DNA from: Prochlorococcus sp. AG-347-G22
Lineage (GTDB): Bacteria > Cyanobacteriota > Cyanobacteriia > PCC-6307 > Cyanobiaceae
Direction of reading: 5' to 3'
Length of the DNA: 64,000 nucleotides
NCBI GenBank assembly: GCA_003281635.1
Contig: QCBK01000007.1
Span: forward strand, 1 to 64,000
Shown here: positions 35,786 through 45,336 of the stretch, piece after piece
Layout of the letters: each line of letters begins with the position of its first letter
How positions within the stretch are numbered: the first letter of the stretch is position 1
The notes under the pieces: generated by a model
The model's input: the letters and a program-made list of their open reading frames with translations, nothing else
Database searches by the model: none
What the model was told of the DNA's origin: nothing
Program-made: the position numbers and the translations under genes

Positions 35786-36463
35786 ATGAAAATGACAAAT
35801 TATTTACCCCTAGTCGAACAATTTCATTCATTACAAGGTGAAGGTTATCACGCTGGGAAAAGTGCTTTTTTTGTAAGGTTAGCCGGATGTAAAGTTGGAT
35901 GTTCATGGTGCGATACCAAGAATTCATGGGACGAGAAAAAACACCCTTCTATATCAATTGAAAAAATAGTAGATCACATAAAAATTGCCAGAGAAAAAGG
36001 AGCATCTTTTTGCGTTATTACAGGTGGAGAACCTTTACAACATAACTTAGATAATTTCTGCAAAGCCATAAAAAAAATGACGATGGGAGAAGAACGAACG
36101 CCAATGAAGATTCATATTGAGACAAGTGGAGTTAATTCGATATCAGGAAGCTATGACTGGATTACTCTATCTCCTAAAAGACACTCACCTCCAAAAAATT
36201 ATTTTTTAAAAAAATGTAATGAAATCAAAATAATCATAAATGAAATAGAAGATATTGAATTTGCTATTCAAATAAAAAAAGAAACTTTAAAACAATTTCA
36301 ACTCTCTCAAAGCGAAGATGGCTTAAAAAAAGAAGATAAAATTTTTTATTTACAGCCAGCATGGAACAATGCGAATGGTTTTTCTCTTGCTATCGATTTC
36401 GTAAAAAATAACCCAGATTGGCAATTGAGCCTTCAAACTCACAAATACTTAAAAATTAATTGA
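35786..36463 (+). CDS. queE: 7-carboxy-7-deazaguanine synthase QueE
   Basis: QueE is a radical SAM enzyme that rearranges carboxytetrahydropterin to CDG on the way to preQ0 and queuosine. The 225-residue protein has the cluster cysteines 35, 39 and 42 (CxxxCxxC, with Trp41) after a short HSLQGEGYHAGKSAFFVR start. CVITGGEP is the SAM-binding region. The late segment QPAWNNANG is an insertion before the end. queC starts six bases downstream, the typical pair. Confidence 0.95.
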   Translation: MKMTNYLPLVEQFHSLQGEGYHAGKSAFFVRLAGCKVGCSWCDTKNSWDEKKHPSISIEKIVDHIKIAREKGASFCVITGGEPLQHNLDNFCKAIKKMTMGEERTPMKIHIETSGVNSISGSYDWITLSPKRHSPPKNYFLKKCNEIKIIINEIEDIEFAIQIKKETLKQFQLSQSEDGLKKEDKIFYLQPAWNNANGFSLAIDFVKNNPDWQLSLQTHKYLKIN

Positions 36464-36469
36464 AATCAT

Positions 36470-37144
36470 ATGCCTATTAAAAATAAATCGATAGTAGTTT
36501 TATTATCTGGAGGTTTAGATTCTTCTACAGTTACTGGTATCGCCAAAAAATCCGAAGCTAAAATTTTTGGCCTTTCATTTGACTACGGTCAACGTCATAA
36601 AAAAGAATTAAATTCTGCGTCAATTATTGCAAAACACTTTGATATCGAAGAATTTAAAATCATTAAGCTTGACTTATCTTTATGGGGAGGCTCGTCATTA
36701 ACTGATACTCAAAAAAATATTCCAATAGAAGGAGTACAAACTAATAAAATCCCTAATACTTATGTTCCTGGAAGAAATACTATATTTATTTCCGTTGCAC
36801 TAAGTTATGCCGAAGCAATAGATGCTGATTTTATAGGATTAGGAGTTAATGCACTAGATTATTCTGGTTATCCAGATTGTAGACCTGACTACATTAAAAA
36901 ATTTCAAGAGTTAGCAGATTTAGCCAATAAAAGAGGAAGAGAAAATAATCCAATAAAACTTTGGACACCACTATTAGATTTAAATAAAGAGGAAATTATT
37001 AAATTAGCTTTTGATTATCATGTCCCTTTAGATAAAACATGGAGTTGTTATTCGGGTAATTCAAAACCATGCGGTAAGTGTGATAGCTGCAGAATTAGAA
37101 ATGCCGCTTATGAAAAATGGCTCAATAACAATAATAAAAAATGA
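36470..37144 (+). CDS. queC: 7-cyano-7-deazaguanine synthase QueC
   Basis: QueC turns CDG into preQ0 using ATP and ammonia. The 224-residue protein has the PP-loop LLSGGLDSST at 11-20, the FGLSFDYGQRHK stretch, VPGRNTIF, and a zinc site formed by Cys193, Cys201, Cys204 and Cys207. The pair queE-queC covers the middle of the preQ0 route; queD and folE are not in the window. The stop overlaps the pabB start by four bases (ATGA). Confidence 0.97.
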   Translation: MPIKNKSIVVLLSGGLDSSTVTGIAKKSEAKIFGLSFDYGQRHKKELNSASIIAKHFDIEEFKIIKLDLSLWGGSSLTDTQKNIPIEGVQTNKIPNTYVPGRNTIFISVALSYAEAIDADFIGLGVNALDYSGYPDCRPDYIKKFQELADLANKRGRENNPIKLWTPLLDLNKEEIIKLAFDYHVPLDKTWSCYSGNSKPCGKCDSCRIRNAAYEKWLNNNNKK

Positions 37145-38457
37145 AAATAAAAAAAATAATTATAAAAAAATGGATAGATCCAGCACTGATTACGCATCAT
37201 CTAACAAAAAAATTCGGAGATAAAGGATTAGCTTGGCTAGATAGTGATGGCAAAGAAAATGGAGAATGGTCAATAATAGGAATTAAACCTAAAAAAATAA
37301 TCCAATCAAGAGATATCAATAACTTAGACAAAACTAATAATCCATTTAACAATTTAAGAAATATTGAAGAAGGATTTTGGATCGGATGGTTAAGTTATGA
37401 AGCTGGAGTTTTTGTAGAACCCAAAAACCCATGGCGAAAATCTAATATGGCAACTTTATGGATTGCATCATATGATCCAATCATTAAATGTAATCTCATA
37501 AAACAAGAAATAATTATAGAAGGCACAAACTCATCTGAACTGATGAATTATAAAAACATAATCAACAATATTAAAAATATTGAAGAAGAAAATATTATTA
37601 AAACAAATTTGAATTTTGATTTTTCAAAAATCAATTTGGAGGAAATGGCTGAAAAATTTCAGAAAAATATTCTAAAATTGAAAAAATTAATTTCCTTAGG
37701 GGATATATTTCAAGCAAACTTAACAACTAAATGCGAAATTGAATCTTCCAAAAACTATAATCCTTTAGATATTTATTTGAAAATCAGAAGGAAATTAAGA
37801 GCACCCTTTGGAGGAATAATAATAAATAATGATAATTATAAAGAGGCTGTATTATCTACCTCGCCAGAAAGATTTATAAAAATAGATAATAAAAATTTTG
37901 TAGAATCAAGACCAATCAAAGGAACTAGATCCAGAGATAAGGATTTAAATCAAGACGCGCTTAATGCTATCGATTTAATAACGAACGAAAAAGATAGAGC
38001 CGAAAATATTATGATTGTTGACCTAATAAGGAATGATTTAAGTAAAGTTTGCGAAACAGGAAGTATTGTAGTTCCAGAAATATTAAAACTTGAAAGTTTC
38101 TTAAAAGTTCATCATCTAACTTCAGTAATCAGAGGCAAATTAAAAAAAGACAAGAACTGGATTGATTTACTAAAAGCTTGTTGGCCTGGGGGCTCTATAA
38201 CTGGAGCACCTAAATTAAGATCATGCCAGAGACTTTTTGAATTAGAAGAATGTGAACGCGGACCATACTGTGGCTCATTTTTGAAGCTTGATTGGAATGG
38301 AGAGTTTGACAGCAATATACTAATAAGATCATTTTTAATTAAGGACAAAAAAATCAATATATATGCTGGTTGCGGAATAGTTATTGACTCAAATCCTGAA
38401 GAGGAAACTGATGAACTAAAGTGGAAACTTTTACCATTAATTGATTCACTTAAATGA
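37141..38457 (+). CDS. pabB: Aminodeoxychorismate synthase component I
   Basis: PabB converts chorismate and ammonia to aminodeoxychorismate for folate. The 438-residue protein is a chorismate-binding enzyme with SLGDIFQANLTTKCEI, ESRPIKGTRSR and the PGGSITGAPK motif. The alternative anthranilate synthase component I (TrpE) has the same fold. PabB is favoured because an aminotransferase class IV gene of the PabC type follows with a four-base overlap. The glutaminase partner PabA is not in this window. It overlaps queC by four bases. Confidence 0.88.
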   Translation: MKIKKIIIKKWIDPALITHHLTKKFGDKGLAWLDSDGKENGEWSIIGIKPKKIIQSRDINNLDKTNNPFNNLRNIEEGFWIGWLSYEAGVFVEPKNPWRKSNMATLWIASYDPIIKCNLIKQEIIIEGTNSSELMNYKNIINNIKNIEEENIIKTNLNFDFSKINLEEMAEKFQKNILKLKKLISLGDIFQANLTTKCEIESSKNYNPLDIYLKIRRKLRAPFGGIIINNDNYKEAVLSTSPERFIKIDNKNFVESRPIKGTRSRDKDLNQDALNAIDLITNEKDRAENIMIVDLIRNDLSKVCETGSIVVPEILKLESFLKVHHLTSVIRGKLKKDKNWIDLLKACWPGGSITGAPKLRSCQRLFELEECERGPYCGSFLKLDWNGEFDSNILIRSFLIKDKKINIYAGCGIVIDSNPEEETDELKWKLLPLIDSLK

Positions 38458-39281
38458 TTGAAACATTAGGCTGGCACAAGGATCAATGGTTGGATATTGA
38501 TAGAATATTTATTGCTGCAAATAATAGAGGATTAAAATTTGCTGATGGTTTATTTGAAACCATTTTGATAAAAGAAAACAAACCTATTCTTTTTGATGAA
38601 CATCTGAAAAGATTAGAAAAAAGTAGCAAGATTTTAAATATTAATCTCAAAATAAATAGATTAACTTTAAGACAACTTATTAATGAGGGAATTAAAAAGT
38701 TATCGCTTAAAAATGATCAATTTGCATCAGTCAGAATAAACTATAGTCGAGGAACTAATGAAGGTCGAAAACTAACAATTGATAGCACTTCAGAGACAAA
38801 AGATTTGGATAATTTATGGCTTGAGTTCTATAGAATCAAACCAAATTTTAATCCGATAAGCGTTTGCATTAGTCAAACGGAAAAAATAAATGAATTCAGT
38901 CTTATAAGTAAATGCAAAACATTTTCATATAATCAGGCAATACAAGTTTTGACAGAAGCTAATGAAAAATCATTTGATGATTCTATCCTTTTGAATACTT
39001 CAGGAGAACTTTGTTGTGGAAGTACATTTAATCTTCTAATTAAAAGAAATAATCAATGGATAACTCCTAGAAAAGAGAGCGGCTGTTTAGAAGGGATTAT
39101 GGTTTCTGAAGCTTTAAAATTGAAAATTGTAAAAGAAGAATTAATTCCTCCAGAATTTCAAATTGATGACATAATTGTTGCAATTAATAGCTTATCTTGC
39201 AGACAAATTAATCAAGTTAATGATTTAAAGCTTAAACCTAAATTCGATCCAATTTACTTTTGGGATTTATTATATAGTTGA
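38454..39281 (+). CDS. pabC: Class IV aminotransferase, probable 4-amino-4-deoxychorismate lyase
   Basis: PabC splits aminodeoxychorismate into p-aminobenzoate and pyruvate for folate synthesis. The 275-residue protein has the class IV fold: GLKFADGLFETI near the N-terminus, the PLP lysine region KCKTFSYNQAIQ, and DDSILLNTSGELCCGSTFNLL. Gene fusion-like overlap with pabB (four bases) supports this over branched-chain aminotransferase or D-amino-acid transaminase. The C-terminal 28 bases overlap the convergent cobA gene. Substrate specificity remains inferred. Confidence 0.85.
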   Translation: MIETLGWHKDQWLDIDRIFIAANNRGLKFADGLFETILIKENKPILFDEHLKRLEKSSKILNINLKINRLTLRQLINEGIKKLSLKNDQFASVRINYSRGTNEGRKLTIDSTSETKDLDNLWLEFYRIKPNFNPISVCISQTEKINEFSLISKCKTFSYNQAIQVLTEANEKSFDDSILLNTSGELCCGSTFNLLIKRNNQWITPRKESGCLEGIMVSEALKLKIVKEELIPPEFQIDDIIVAINSLSCRQINQVNDLKLKPKFDPIYFWDLLYS

Positions 39282-40069
39282 ACTTTATTAATATCTGGTA
39301 AATCGACATCAGATACTTTAGTTATATTGTTATTAACCTTAAATTCAACAATTTTTCCAATAATGATAATTGATGGAGATAAAAATTCTTTATCTTTGAT
39401 TTTATCTGGAAGATTATCTAATTTCTCTATCAAACATTTTTGATTTTTTAAAGTAGCTTCTTGAATAACAGCGCATTTAGTACTCTTATCTAATCCACCT
39501 AAAATTAATTCTTCCACAATAAATTCAATATTCTTTATACCCATAAAAATTACTAAGCTATCTGATGATTTAGCTAAATCTCTCCAATTCACTGTCTTTT
39601 TTTCCTTATCTACACGCTCATGTCCAGTGACAAAAGTTACGGAACTCGCAGCATCTCTATGGGTTAGTGGAATACCAAAATATGTGGGGGCAGCTATCCC
39701 AGAAGTAATACCAGGAACGATTTCAACTGAAATTCCATTTTTTTCTAAAATAGATACCTCTTCACCACCTCTAGAAAAAACGAATGGATCTCCCCCTTTA
39801 AGCCTTACGACATTTTTGCCTTCTTTTGCCAATTTCAAAATAAGAGCATTAGTTTCAGCCTGAGGTACAGAACACTTCCCAGCTCTTTTGCCTACATGGA
39901 AAATTTCTGCATTTTTTCCTGCCTCTTTTGTTATTTCATCAGGAATTAAAGCATCATGAACTAATGCATCACAATTTTTTATTAGGCGTAAAGCTTTAAG
40001 AGTTAAAAGCTCAGGGTCACCAGGACCAGCTCCAACTAAATAAACAATGCCTGGCACAATAATCTCCAT
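39254..40069 (-). CDS. cobA: Uroporphyrinogen-III C-methyltransferase
   Basis: CobA methylates uroporphyrinogen III at C2 and C7 to give precorrin-2, the branch point to siroheme and cobalamin. From ATG 40069 it has 271 residues; a TTG at 40075 would add two. The family signature VYLVGAGPGDPELLTLKA lies at the N-terminus, followed by RLKGGDPFVFSRGGEE and PGITSGIAAPTYFGIPLTHR. It is single-domain, without the CysG dehydrogenase part. It is divergent from the MFS gene with only 30 bases between the starts, and convergent with pabC. Confidence 0.97.
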   Translation of the reverse strand: MEIIVPGIVYLVGAGPGDPELLTLKALRLIKNCDALVHDALIPDEITKEAGKNAEIFHVGKRAGKCSVPQAETNALILKLAKEGKNVVRLKGGDPFVFSRGGEEVSILEKNGISVEIVPGITSGIAAPTYFGIPLTHRDAASSVTFVTGHERVDKEKKTVNWRDLAKSSDSLVIFMGIKNIEFIVEELILGGLDKSTKCAVIQEATLKNQKCLIEKLDNLPDKIKDKEFLSPSIIIIGKIVEFKVNNNITKVSDVDLPDINKVQLYNKSQK

Positions 40070-40099
40070 TAACAAGTATGGTAGTAAAAGTTAATCGCA

Positions 40100-41383
40100 A
40101 TGAAGGTAAATATTATGAAAAAAAGTTTATTAAAACCAAATAAAAAATTTACTCTCCTTAGTGCGTTTACCACTCTTCTAAATGATCGTTTAAGTGAAAG
40201 TATTCTGTTGCCTATATTACCCTCTTTTGTTTTACTTTTTGATTCTAAAGCAAGTACATATGGTTTATTATCATGCACTTATCAATTAGCTCAATTTACA
40301 GCTTCTCCTTTTATAGGACTTATGAGTGATAGATATGGAAGAAGACCTGTTACTCTTTTTTGTATTACTGGTTCAGTAATAGGTATATCAATATTATCTT
40401 TTACAGTTCTTTTTAATTGGTCAAATTCAATAGCCTCTATCCCGTTATTTTTATTATTTTTAGCGAGACTAATTGATGGTTTAAGTGGGGGGACTGCAGC
40501 TACTGCAACAACAATTCTTGCAGATATTTCAAGCCCTGAAAAAAGAGCAAAAACATTTGGGCTTATTGGTGTAGCTTTTGGTTTAAGTTTTTTCTTAGGT
40601 AATATTTTTGTTGTAATTTTTGCAAGAAATACAAATAATAATTTTATTGTTCCAGTTTTGATAGCCTCAATCATTCCAATAATAAATTTTCTCCTTGTAT
40701 TTTTTTACTTACCAGAAACCAAGCCTAATAGTGACTCAAGTAAATCAAAAAATATTTTAAAAAACCCTTTAAAAGCTCTATTTACAGTTTTCAAAGAAGA
40801 AAAAATTAAAAAATTATCATTAGCTTTTTTTATTTACTTTATTGCTTTTACTGGATTGACAAATATTCTGATATTTTTCCTTCAAGAATCTTTAAACTGG
40901 ACAACGAAAGCATCAAGTGGAACTCTTGTTGTAGTAGGTATCATTGCAATTATCGTTCAGGGAGGATTAATTGGGCCTCTGGTAAAGCAATTTGGCGAAA
41001 TGCGATTAACACTAGTCGGATCAGGCTTTATTCTTGTGGCATGTGCTCTTTTAATAACTGCTCCAAAAGAAAATGCGACAATTAATATTTATTCAGCTGT
41101 TTCATTTTTAGCCGTTGGGGCAGGGTTAATTACGCCCACGTTAAGAGCACTAATATCTAAGAAATTAGAAATTGATAAACAAGGGTCAATTTTAAGTAAC
41201 CTTCAGGGTCTACAGAGTCTTGGAGGAGTTTTAGGAATTGCAATGGCCGGAAGGGTTTATGATAGTTTTGGCCCTAAATCGCCTTTCATAGCTGGTTCCG
41301 TTATCTTACTTTTCATGATATACCTTATTGCAGAGGGTAAAAATAATAATTCTTTTAAAAATCAAAAATTAAAAGTTTTTTAA
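40100..41383 (+). CDS. Major facilitator superfamily transporter
   Basis: This 427-residue protein has about 12 predicted membrane segments and the MFS motif A loop GLMSDRYGRRPVTLF between segments 2 and 3. The acidic/basic loop FGLIGVAFGLSFFLG and PETKPNSDS are seen in the middle. It resembles drug or sugar/metabolite exporters of the DHA1 type (YxLP-ETKP pattern), but the substrate cannot be read. The second ATG at 40115 has an AAGGT sequence upstream and could be the true start. Its stop overlaps the ppk start (TAATG). Confidence 0.85.
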   Translation: MKVNIMKKSLLKPNKKFTLLSAFTTLLNDRLSESILLPILPSFVLLFDSKASTYGLLSCTYQLAQFTASPFIGLMSDRYGRRPVTLFCITGSVIGISILSFTVLFNWSNSIASIPLFLLFLARLIDGLSGGTAATATTILADISSPEKRAKTFGLIGVAFGLSFFLGNIFVVIFARNTNNNFIVPVLIASIIPIINFLLVFFYLPETKPNSDSSKSKNILKNPLKALFTVFKEEKIKKLSLAFFIYFIAFTGLTNILIFFLQESLNWTTKASSGTLVVVGIIAIIVQGGLIGPLVKQFGEMRLTLVGSGFILVACALLITAPKENATINIYSAVSFLAVGAGLITPTLRALISKKLEIDKQGSILSNLQGLQSLGGVLGIAMAGRVYDSFGPKSPFIAGSVILLFMIYLIAEGKNNNSFKNQKLKVF

Positions 41384-43461
41384 TGAAAAGCCAGGCTGAT
41401 GTTTTTATTAATAGAGAATTAAGTTGGATTGAATTCAATAAAAGAGTACTACTTACTGGAATGGAAAAGGAGTACAAAATTCTAGATAAAGTAAAATTTT
41501 GTTCAATTTTTAGTAATAATCTTGATGAGTTTTTTATGGTAAGAGTAGCTTCATTAAAGGCTCAAGTTGAAGCAGAAATTACTAAAAAAAGTATTGATGG
41601 ACTTACCCCTAAAGAGCAATTAAAAAAAATCAATAATGAAATAAAAAAGTTAACTATTCTCCAAGAAAACTATGTAAATAATGAATTAAAAAATGAATTA
41701 AAAGAAAAAGGTGTAATTTTAAAAAAATATAAGGACCTAAGTGAAAATCAGAGAAATTGGTGTAATAACTTCTTTACAACATCTATTTTCCCTTTATTAA
41801 CTCCATTAGTTGTTGATCCGGCACATCCATTTCCATTTATAAGTAATTTAAGTCTAAATTTAGCAGCTTTAATAAAGGATGAGGAGGATTCTAAAAATCA
41901 GTTTGTCAGAGTAAAAATACCAACAAAAAATATACCCCGATTTATACGAATTCCCAATGAAATTAATCAACTTAGTGGTGAAAATTCTCACTATTTCATA
42001 AGTGTTGAAGATTTAATTGGGAATAATATCAATACTTTATTTAACGGAATGGAATGTATAAATTACTCCTTTTTTAGAGTGACAAGAGATGCAGATTTAG
42101 AATTAAAAGAACTTGAAGCTGATGATCTACTTTTAGCTGTTGAACAAAGTTTGCAAAAAAGAAGATTAGGGGGAGACGTAGTTAGATTAGAAGTAGATTC
42201 AGATATGCCAGAAAATATTCTAAAGTTACTTATTGAAAGTATCTCAATACAGAAAGAATATATATACTTTTGCAAAAGTTTATTAGGTCTAGACGATTTA
42301 AATCAGCTTACAAAAATTGATAGAGATGATTTAAAAGAAAATCTACTAGTTGGAAAAACTCACCCAGAATTAAAGCATTTAGATTTGCCTCCTAACAAAA
42401 ACCCTAATTCTATTTTCAAGATACTTAGAAAAAAAAATATTCTGCTTCATCATCCCTATGACTTATTTAAAACTTCAGTTGAAGAATTTATAAACAGAGC
42501 AGCAGATGATCCACTTGTGATGGCTATAAAAATTACTTTATATCGAGTTTCCCAAGATTCCCCTATCATTGAAGCTTTAATGAGAGCTGCAGAGAATGGG
42601 AAAGAAGTAATGACTCTTGTTGAACTAAAAGCAAGATTTGATGAAGACAATAATATTCAATGGGCAAAACAACTTGAACAAGCTGGAATTCATGTTGTAT
42701 ATGGAATCATCGGATTTAAAACACATACAAAAATTGCCTTAGTAGTAAGAAAAGAGAAAGGACGATTAAGGAATTATTTCCATATTGGAACAGGCAATTA
42801 TAACTCTAATACTTCAAAGTTTTATACAGATTTAGGATTACTTTCAACGGATCCTGATATAGCATCTGATTTACTTGAGTTATTTAACTACTTATCTGGT
42901 TTTTCTAAACAAAAAAGTTATCAAAAGTTATTAGTTTCTCCCTCATCGATGAGAGAGAAATTTATATTTCTGATAAAGAGAGAAATTAATAATGCAGAGG
43001 CAGGCAAAAAAGCCGAAATAATCGCAAAAATGAATTCTTTAGTAGACCCAGAAATAATTAAACTGCTTTATTTAGCTTCAGAATCAGGTGTAAAAATTAG
43101 CCTAATCATAAGAGGGATTTGTTGCCTATATCCCCAAAGAAAAAATTTAAGTGAAAATATTAAAGTTATAAGCATTATTGGCCATTTTCTTGAACACTCA
43201 AGAATTTTTTGGTTTTGTAATAACGGGGATAATGAGGTTTTTATAGGGAGTGCAGATTGGATGAGAAGAAATCTTGATAGAAGAATAGAAGCTGTTACTC
43301 CTATAGAGGATTATGAATTAAAATCTAAAATATACACGCTTTTGCAAACTTACATTAAAGATAATTACTTTTCTTGGATAATGAAAGATGATGGTTCATA
43401 TTCGAAATATGAATTAGATTCATCGCATAATCGTTCGCAAATTGACCTCATAGAAAAATAA
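41383..43461 (+). CDS. ppk: Polyphosphate kinase 1
   Basis: PPK1 makes polyphosphate from ATP and stores phosphate, relevant in phosphate-poor ocean water. The 692-residue protein has the N-terminal NRELSWIEFNKRVL start and the two active-site histidines His467 (in FHIGTGNYN, the phosphorylated residue) and His605 (EHSRIFWF). The DPLVMAIKITLYR stretch is also conserved. It matches E. coli His435/His592 in context. The first base of ATG is the last base of the MFS stop, so translation is probably coupled. Confidence 0.97.
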   Translation: MKSQADVFINRELSWIEFNKRVLLTGMEKEYKILDKVKFCSIFSNNLDEFFMVRVASLKAQVEAEITKKSIDGLTPKEQLKKINNEIKKLTILQENYVNNELKNELKEKGVILKKYKDLSENQRNWCNNFFTTSIFPLLTPLVVDPAHPFPFISNLSLNLAALIKDEEDSKNQFVRVKIPTKNIPRFIRIPNEINQLSGENSHYFISVEDLIGNNINTLFNGMECINYSFFRVTRDADLELKELEADDLLLAVEQSLQKRRLGGDVVRLEVDSDMPENILKLLIESISIQKEYIYFCKSLLGLDDLNQLTKIDRDDLKENLLVGKTHPELKHLDLPPNKNPNSIFKILRKKNILLHHPYDLFKTSVEEFINRAADDPLVMAIKITLYRVSQDSPIIEALMRAAENGKEVMTLVELKARFDEDNNIQWAKQLEQAGIHVVYGIIGFKTHTKIALVVRKEKGRLRNYFHIGTGNYNSNTSKFYTDLGLLSTDPDIASDLLELFNYLSGFSKQKSYQKLLVSPSSMREKFIFLIKREINNAEAGKKAEIIAKMNSLVDPEIIKLLYLASESGVKISLIIRGICCLYPQRKNLSENIKVISIIGHFLEHSRIFWFCNNGDNEVFIGSADWMRRNLDRRIEAVTPIEDYELKSKIYTLLQTYIKDNYFSWIMKDDGSYSKYELDSSHNRSQIDLIEK

Positions 43462-43524
43462 AATTAATATTGATTTTTACAACATTTAAAAAAATACTTA
43501 ATATTTTAAATTTTTTTTATTTTT

Positions 43525-43532
43525 TATAAAAT
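43525..43532 (+). promoter_or_regulatory. Possible -10 element of the sigma factor gene
   Basis: TATAAAAT at 43525-43532 lies within the 208-base gap between ppk and the sigma factor, implying a leader of about 130 bases. The gap is otherwise homopolymer-rich (A9/T runs around 43569-43585) and codes for nothing I can support. Confidence 0.3.
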
Positions 43533-43655
43533 CATTTCATATCAAGGGATTTCAAGAAATAAGCTTTTAAAAAAAAATTTTTGTCTTTAAAATTTCAACG
43601 TAAAAGTAGTTTTTATTTCAATTTCAGTGCTAGCTTTTTAAAAAATCCATTATTT

Positions 43656-43661
43656 AGGAGG
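43656..43661 (+). promoter_or_regulatory. Strong Shine-Dalgarno of the sigma factor gene
   Basis: AGGAGG lies eight bases before ATG 43670 and five before GTG 43667. It is one of only a few consensus SD sites in the window and supports ATG 43670 as the start. Confidence 0.7.
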
Positions 43662-43669
43662 CCAGGGTG

Positions 43670-44689
43670 ATGGGGATCCCTCTGGAATCTGCGAAAAGCT
43701 CTTCAGATAATAATTTTGATGAGCCAAGATTACCAAACACTGCGGGAAAGTCTCGCAAATCAAAATCCAGTCTTACGGCAAAACAAAGCCAAAAAAAATC
43801 TGGCCGGCTCGCTTCAGATTCTATTGGCTATTACTTAAGTAGCATTGGAAGAGTCCCTCTTTTGACTCCAGCAGAGGAAATAGAGTTAGCTCATCATGTT
43901 CAGAACATGAAAAAGTTGCTACAAATTCCTGAAGCTGATAGAACCCAACGAAATCTTTATCAAATTAAGATTGGCAAAAGAGCAAGAGATAGAATGATGG
44001 CAGCTAATCTAAGGCTTGTTGTCTCTGTTGCAAAAAAATACCAAAACCAAGGGCTTGAATTATTAGATCTTGTCCAGGAAGGGGCTATTGGCCTTGAAAG
44101 AGCTGTAGATAAATTTGATCCTGCTATGGGATATAAATTCTCAACTTATGCTTACTGGTGGATTAGACAAGGAATGACGAGGGCAATTGATAACAGTGCT
44201 AGAACCATCCGTTTGCCTATTCACATAAGTGAAAAACTATCCAAAATGAGAAGAGTCTCTAGAGAATTATCACATAAATTTGGCAGACAACCTACAAGAT
44301 TGGAAATGGCAACTGAGATGGGAATTGATCAAAAAGATTTGGAAGATTTAATTTCTCAAAGTGCTCCTTGCGCCTCCCTAGATGCACATGCAAGAGGGGA
44401 AGAAGACAGAAGTACTCTTGGTGAACTCATACCTGATCCAAACTGTGAAGAGCCTATGGAAGGTATGGACAGAACTATTCAAAAAGAGCATTTAGGAACT
44501 TGGCTTTCTCAATTAAATGAAAGAGAGCAAAAAATCATGAAGCTCAGATTTGGGCTAGATGGAGAAGAACCATTAACACTCGCAGAAATTGGAAGACAAA
44601 TTAATGTTTCACGAGAAAGAGTAAGGCAACTAGAAGCTAAAGCAATATTAAAGCTTCGAGTAATGACAACTCATCAAAAAGCAGCTTAA
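43670..44689 (+). CDS. Sigma-70 family RNA polymerase sigma factor, group 2 type
   Basis: This 339-residue sigma factor begins MGIPLESAKSS and has a short polar N-terminal tail instead of the long region 1.1 of the primary factor. Region 1.2 is IGYYLSSIGRVPLLTPAEE. Region 2 contains LRLVVSVAKKYQNQG and YKFSTYAYWWIRQGMTRAI. Region 3 and region 4, with LAEIGRQINVSRERVRQLE, follow. That is the group 2 (non-essential, light/nutrient-responsive) pattern of cyanobacteria. The exact paralogue cannot be named. The 208-base leader and the strong SD suggest separate control. Confidence 0.93.
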   Translation: MGIPLESAKSSSDNNFDEPRLPNTAGKSRKSKSSLTAKQSQKKSGRLASDSIGYYLSSIGRVPLLTPAEEIELAHHVQNMKKLLQIPEADRTQRNLYQIKIGKRARDRMMAANLRLVVSVAKKYQNQGLELLDLVQEGAIGLERAVDKFDPAMGYKFSTYAYWWIRQGMTRAIDNSARTIRLPIHISEKLSKMRRVSRELSHKFGRQPTRLEMATEMGIDQKDLEDLISQSAPCASLDAHARGEEDRSTLGELIPDPNCEEPMEGMDRTIQKEHLGTWLSQLNEREQKIMKLRFGLDGEEPLTLAEIGRQINVSRERVRQLEAKAILKLRVMTTHQKAA

Positions 44690-44694
44690 CCAAA

Positions 44695-45336
44695 TTGATA
44701 AAATTTACAATAATTTTATTATATTTATTTTCAATATTTTTAATATCAATAGTTTTTAAAAAATATAATGAAGATAGCAGAGAAATCGTCAGAAAAATAA
44801 TACATATCGGAATAGGACCTTTAATACCAATTGCTCAATTTTTAAAAATTAATCAAAGCTCTGCTCTAATTTTTACAGGAATTGTTTCATTGATGGTTTT
44901 CATCAATTACAACTATAAATTATTTCCAACAATTGAGGATGTTGAGAGAAAAAGTTATGGGACATTATTTTATTGTCTAAGTTTATTTATTTTGATTTAT
45001 CTTTTCTGGGATAAAGATCCATATTCACTAATTAATGGATTTTTCATAATGACTTTTGGTGATGGATTAGCTGGATTAATAGGAAAAAGCTTTAACTCAA
45101 AGAGTTGGATTATTTTTAAACAAAAAAAATCTTTATATGGAACCATAACAATGTTTTTAACAAGTTTGATAGTAGTTTGCTCAATAGGATACTCTCAACA
45201 AAATAGTCTAAATTTAAATTATTTTACAATAGCTTTTATTGCGACTTTGCTCGAACAATTTAGTGTTCTAGGAATAGATAATTTCATTGTTCCAATCTCT
45301 TCAGCATTATTATTTAATTTTTTAATAACTAGCTAA
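44695..45336 (+). CDS. Phytol-kinase/dolichol-kinase-like membrane protein
   Basis: This 213-residue membrane protein has about six hydrophobic segments. The N-terminal segment ends in REIVRKIIHIGIGPLIPIA, and the CTP/ATP-binding core is visible in VERKSYGTLFY, then TFGDGLAGLIGKSF and KKSLYGTITMFLTSL. Together these match the VTE5/VTE6 and SEC59-type kinases. In phototrophs such enzymes salvage phytol from chlorophyll for tocopherol or chlorophyll synthesis. The choice between phytol and phytyl phosphate kinase is open. It begins with TTG and overlaps the convergent DAHP synthase gene by eight bases. Confidence 0.78.
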   Translation: MIKFTIILLYLFSIFLISIVFKKYNEDSREIVRKIIHIGIGPLIPIAQFLKINQSSALIFTGIVSLMVFINYNYKLFPTIEDVERKSYGTLFYCLSLFILIYLFWDKDPYSLINGFFIMTFGDGLAGLIGKSFNSKSWIIFKQKKSLYGTITMFLTSLIVVCSIGYSQQNSLNLNYFTIAFIATLLEQFSVLGIDNFIVPISSALLFNFLITS

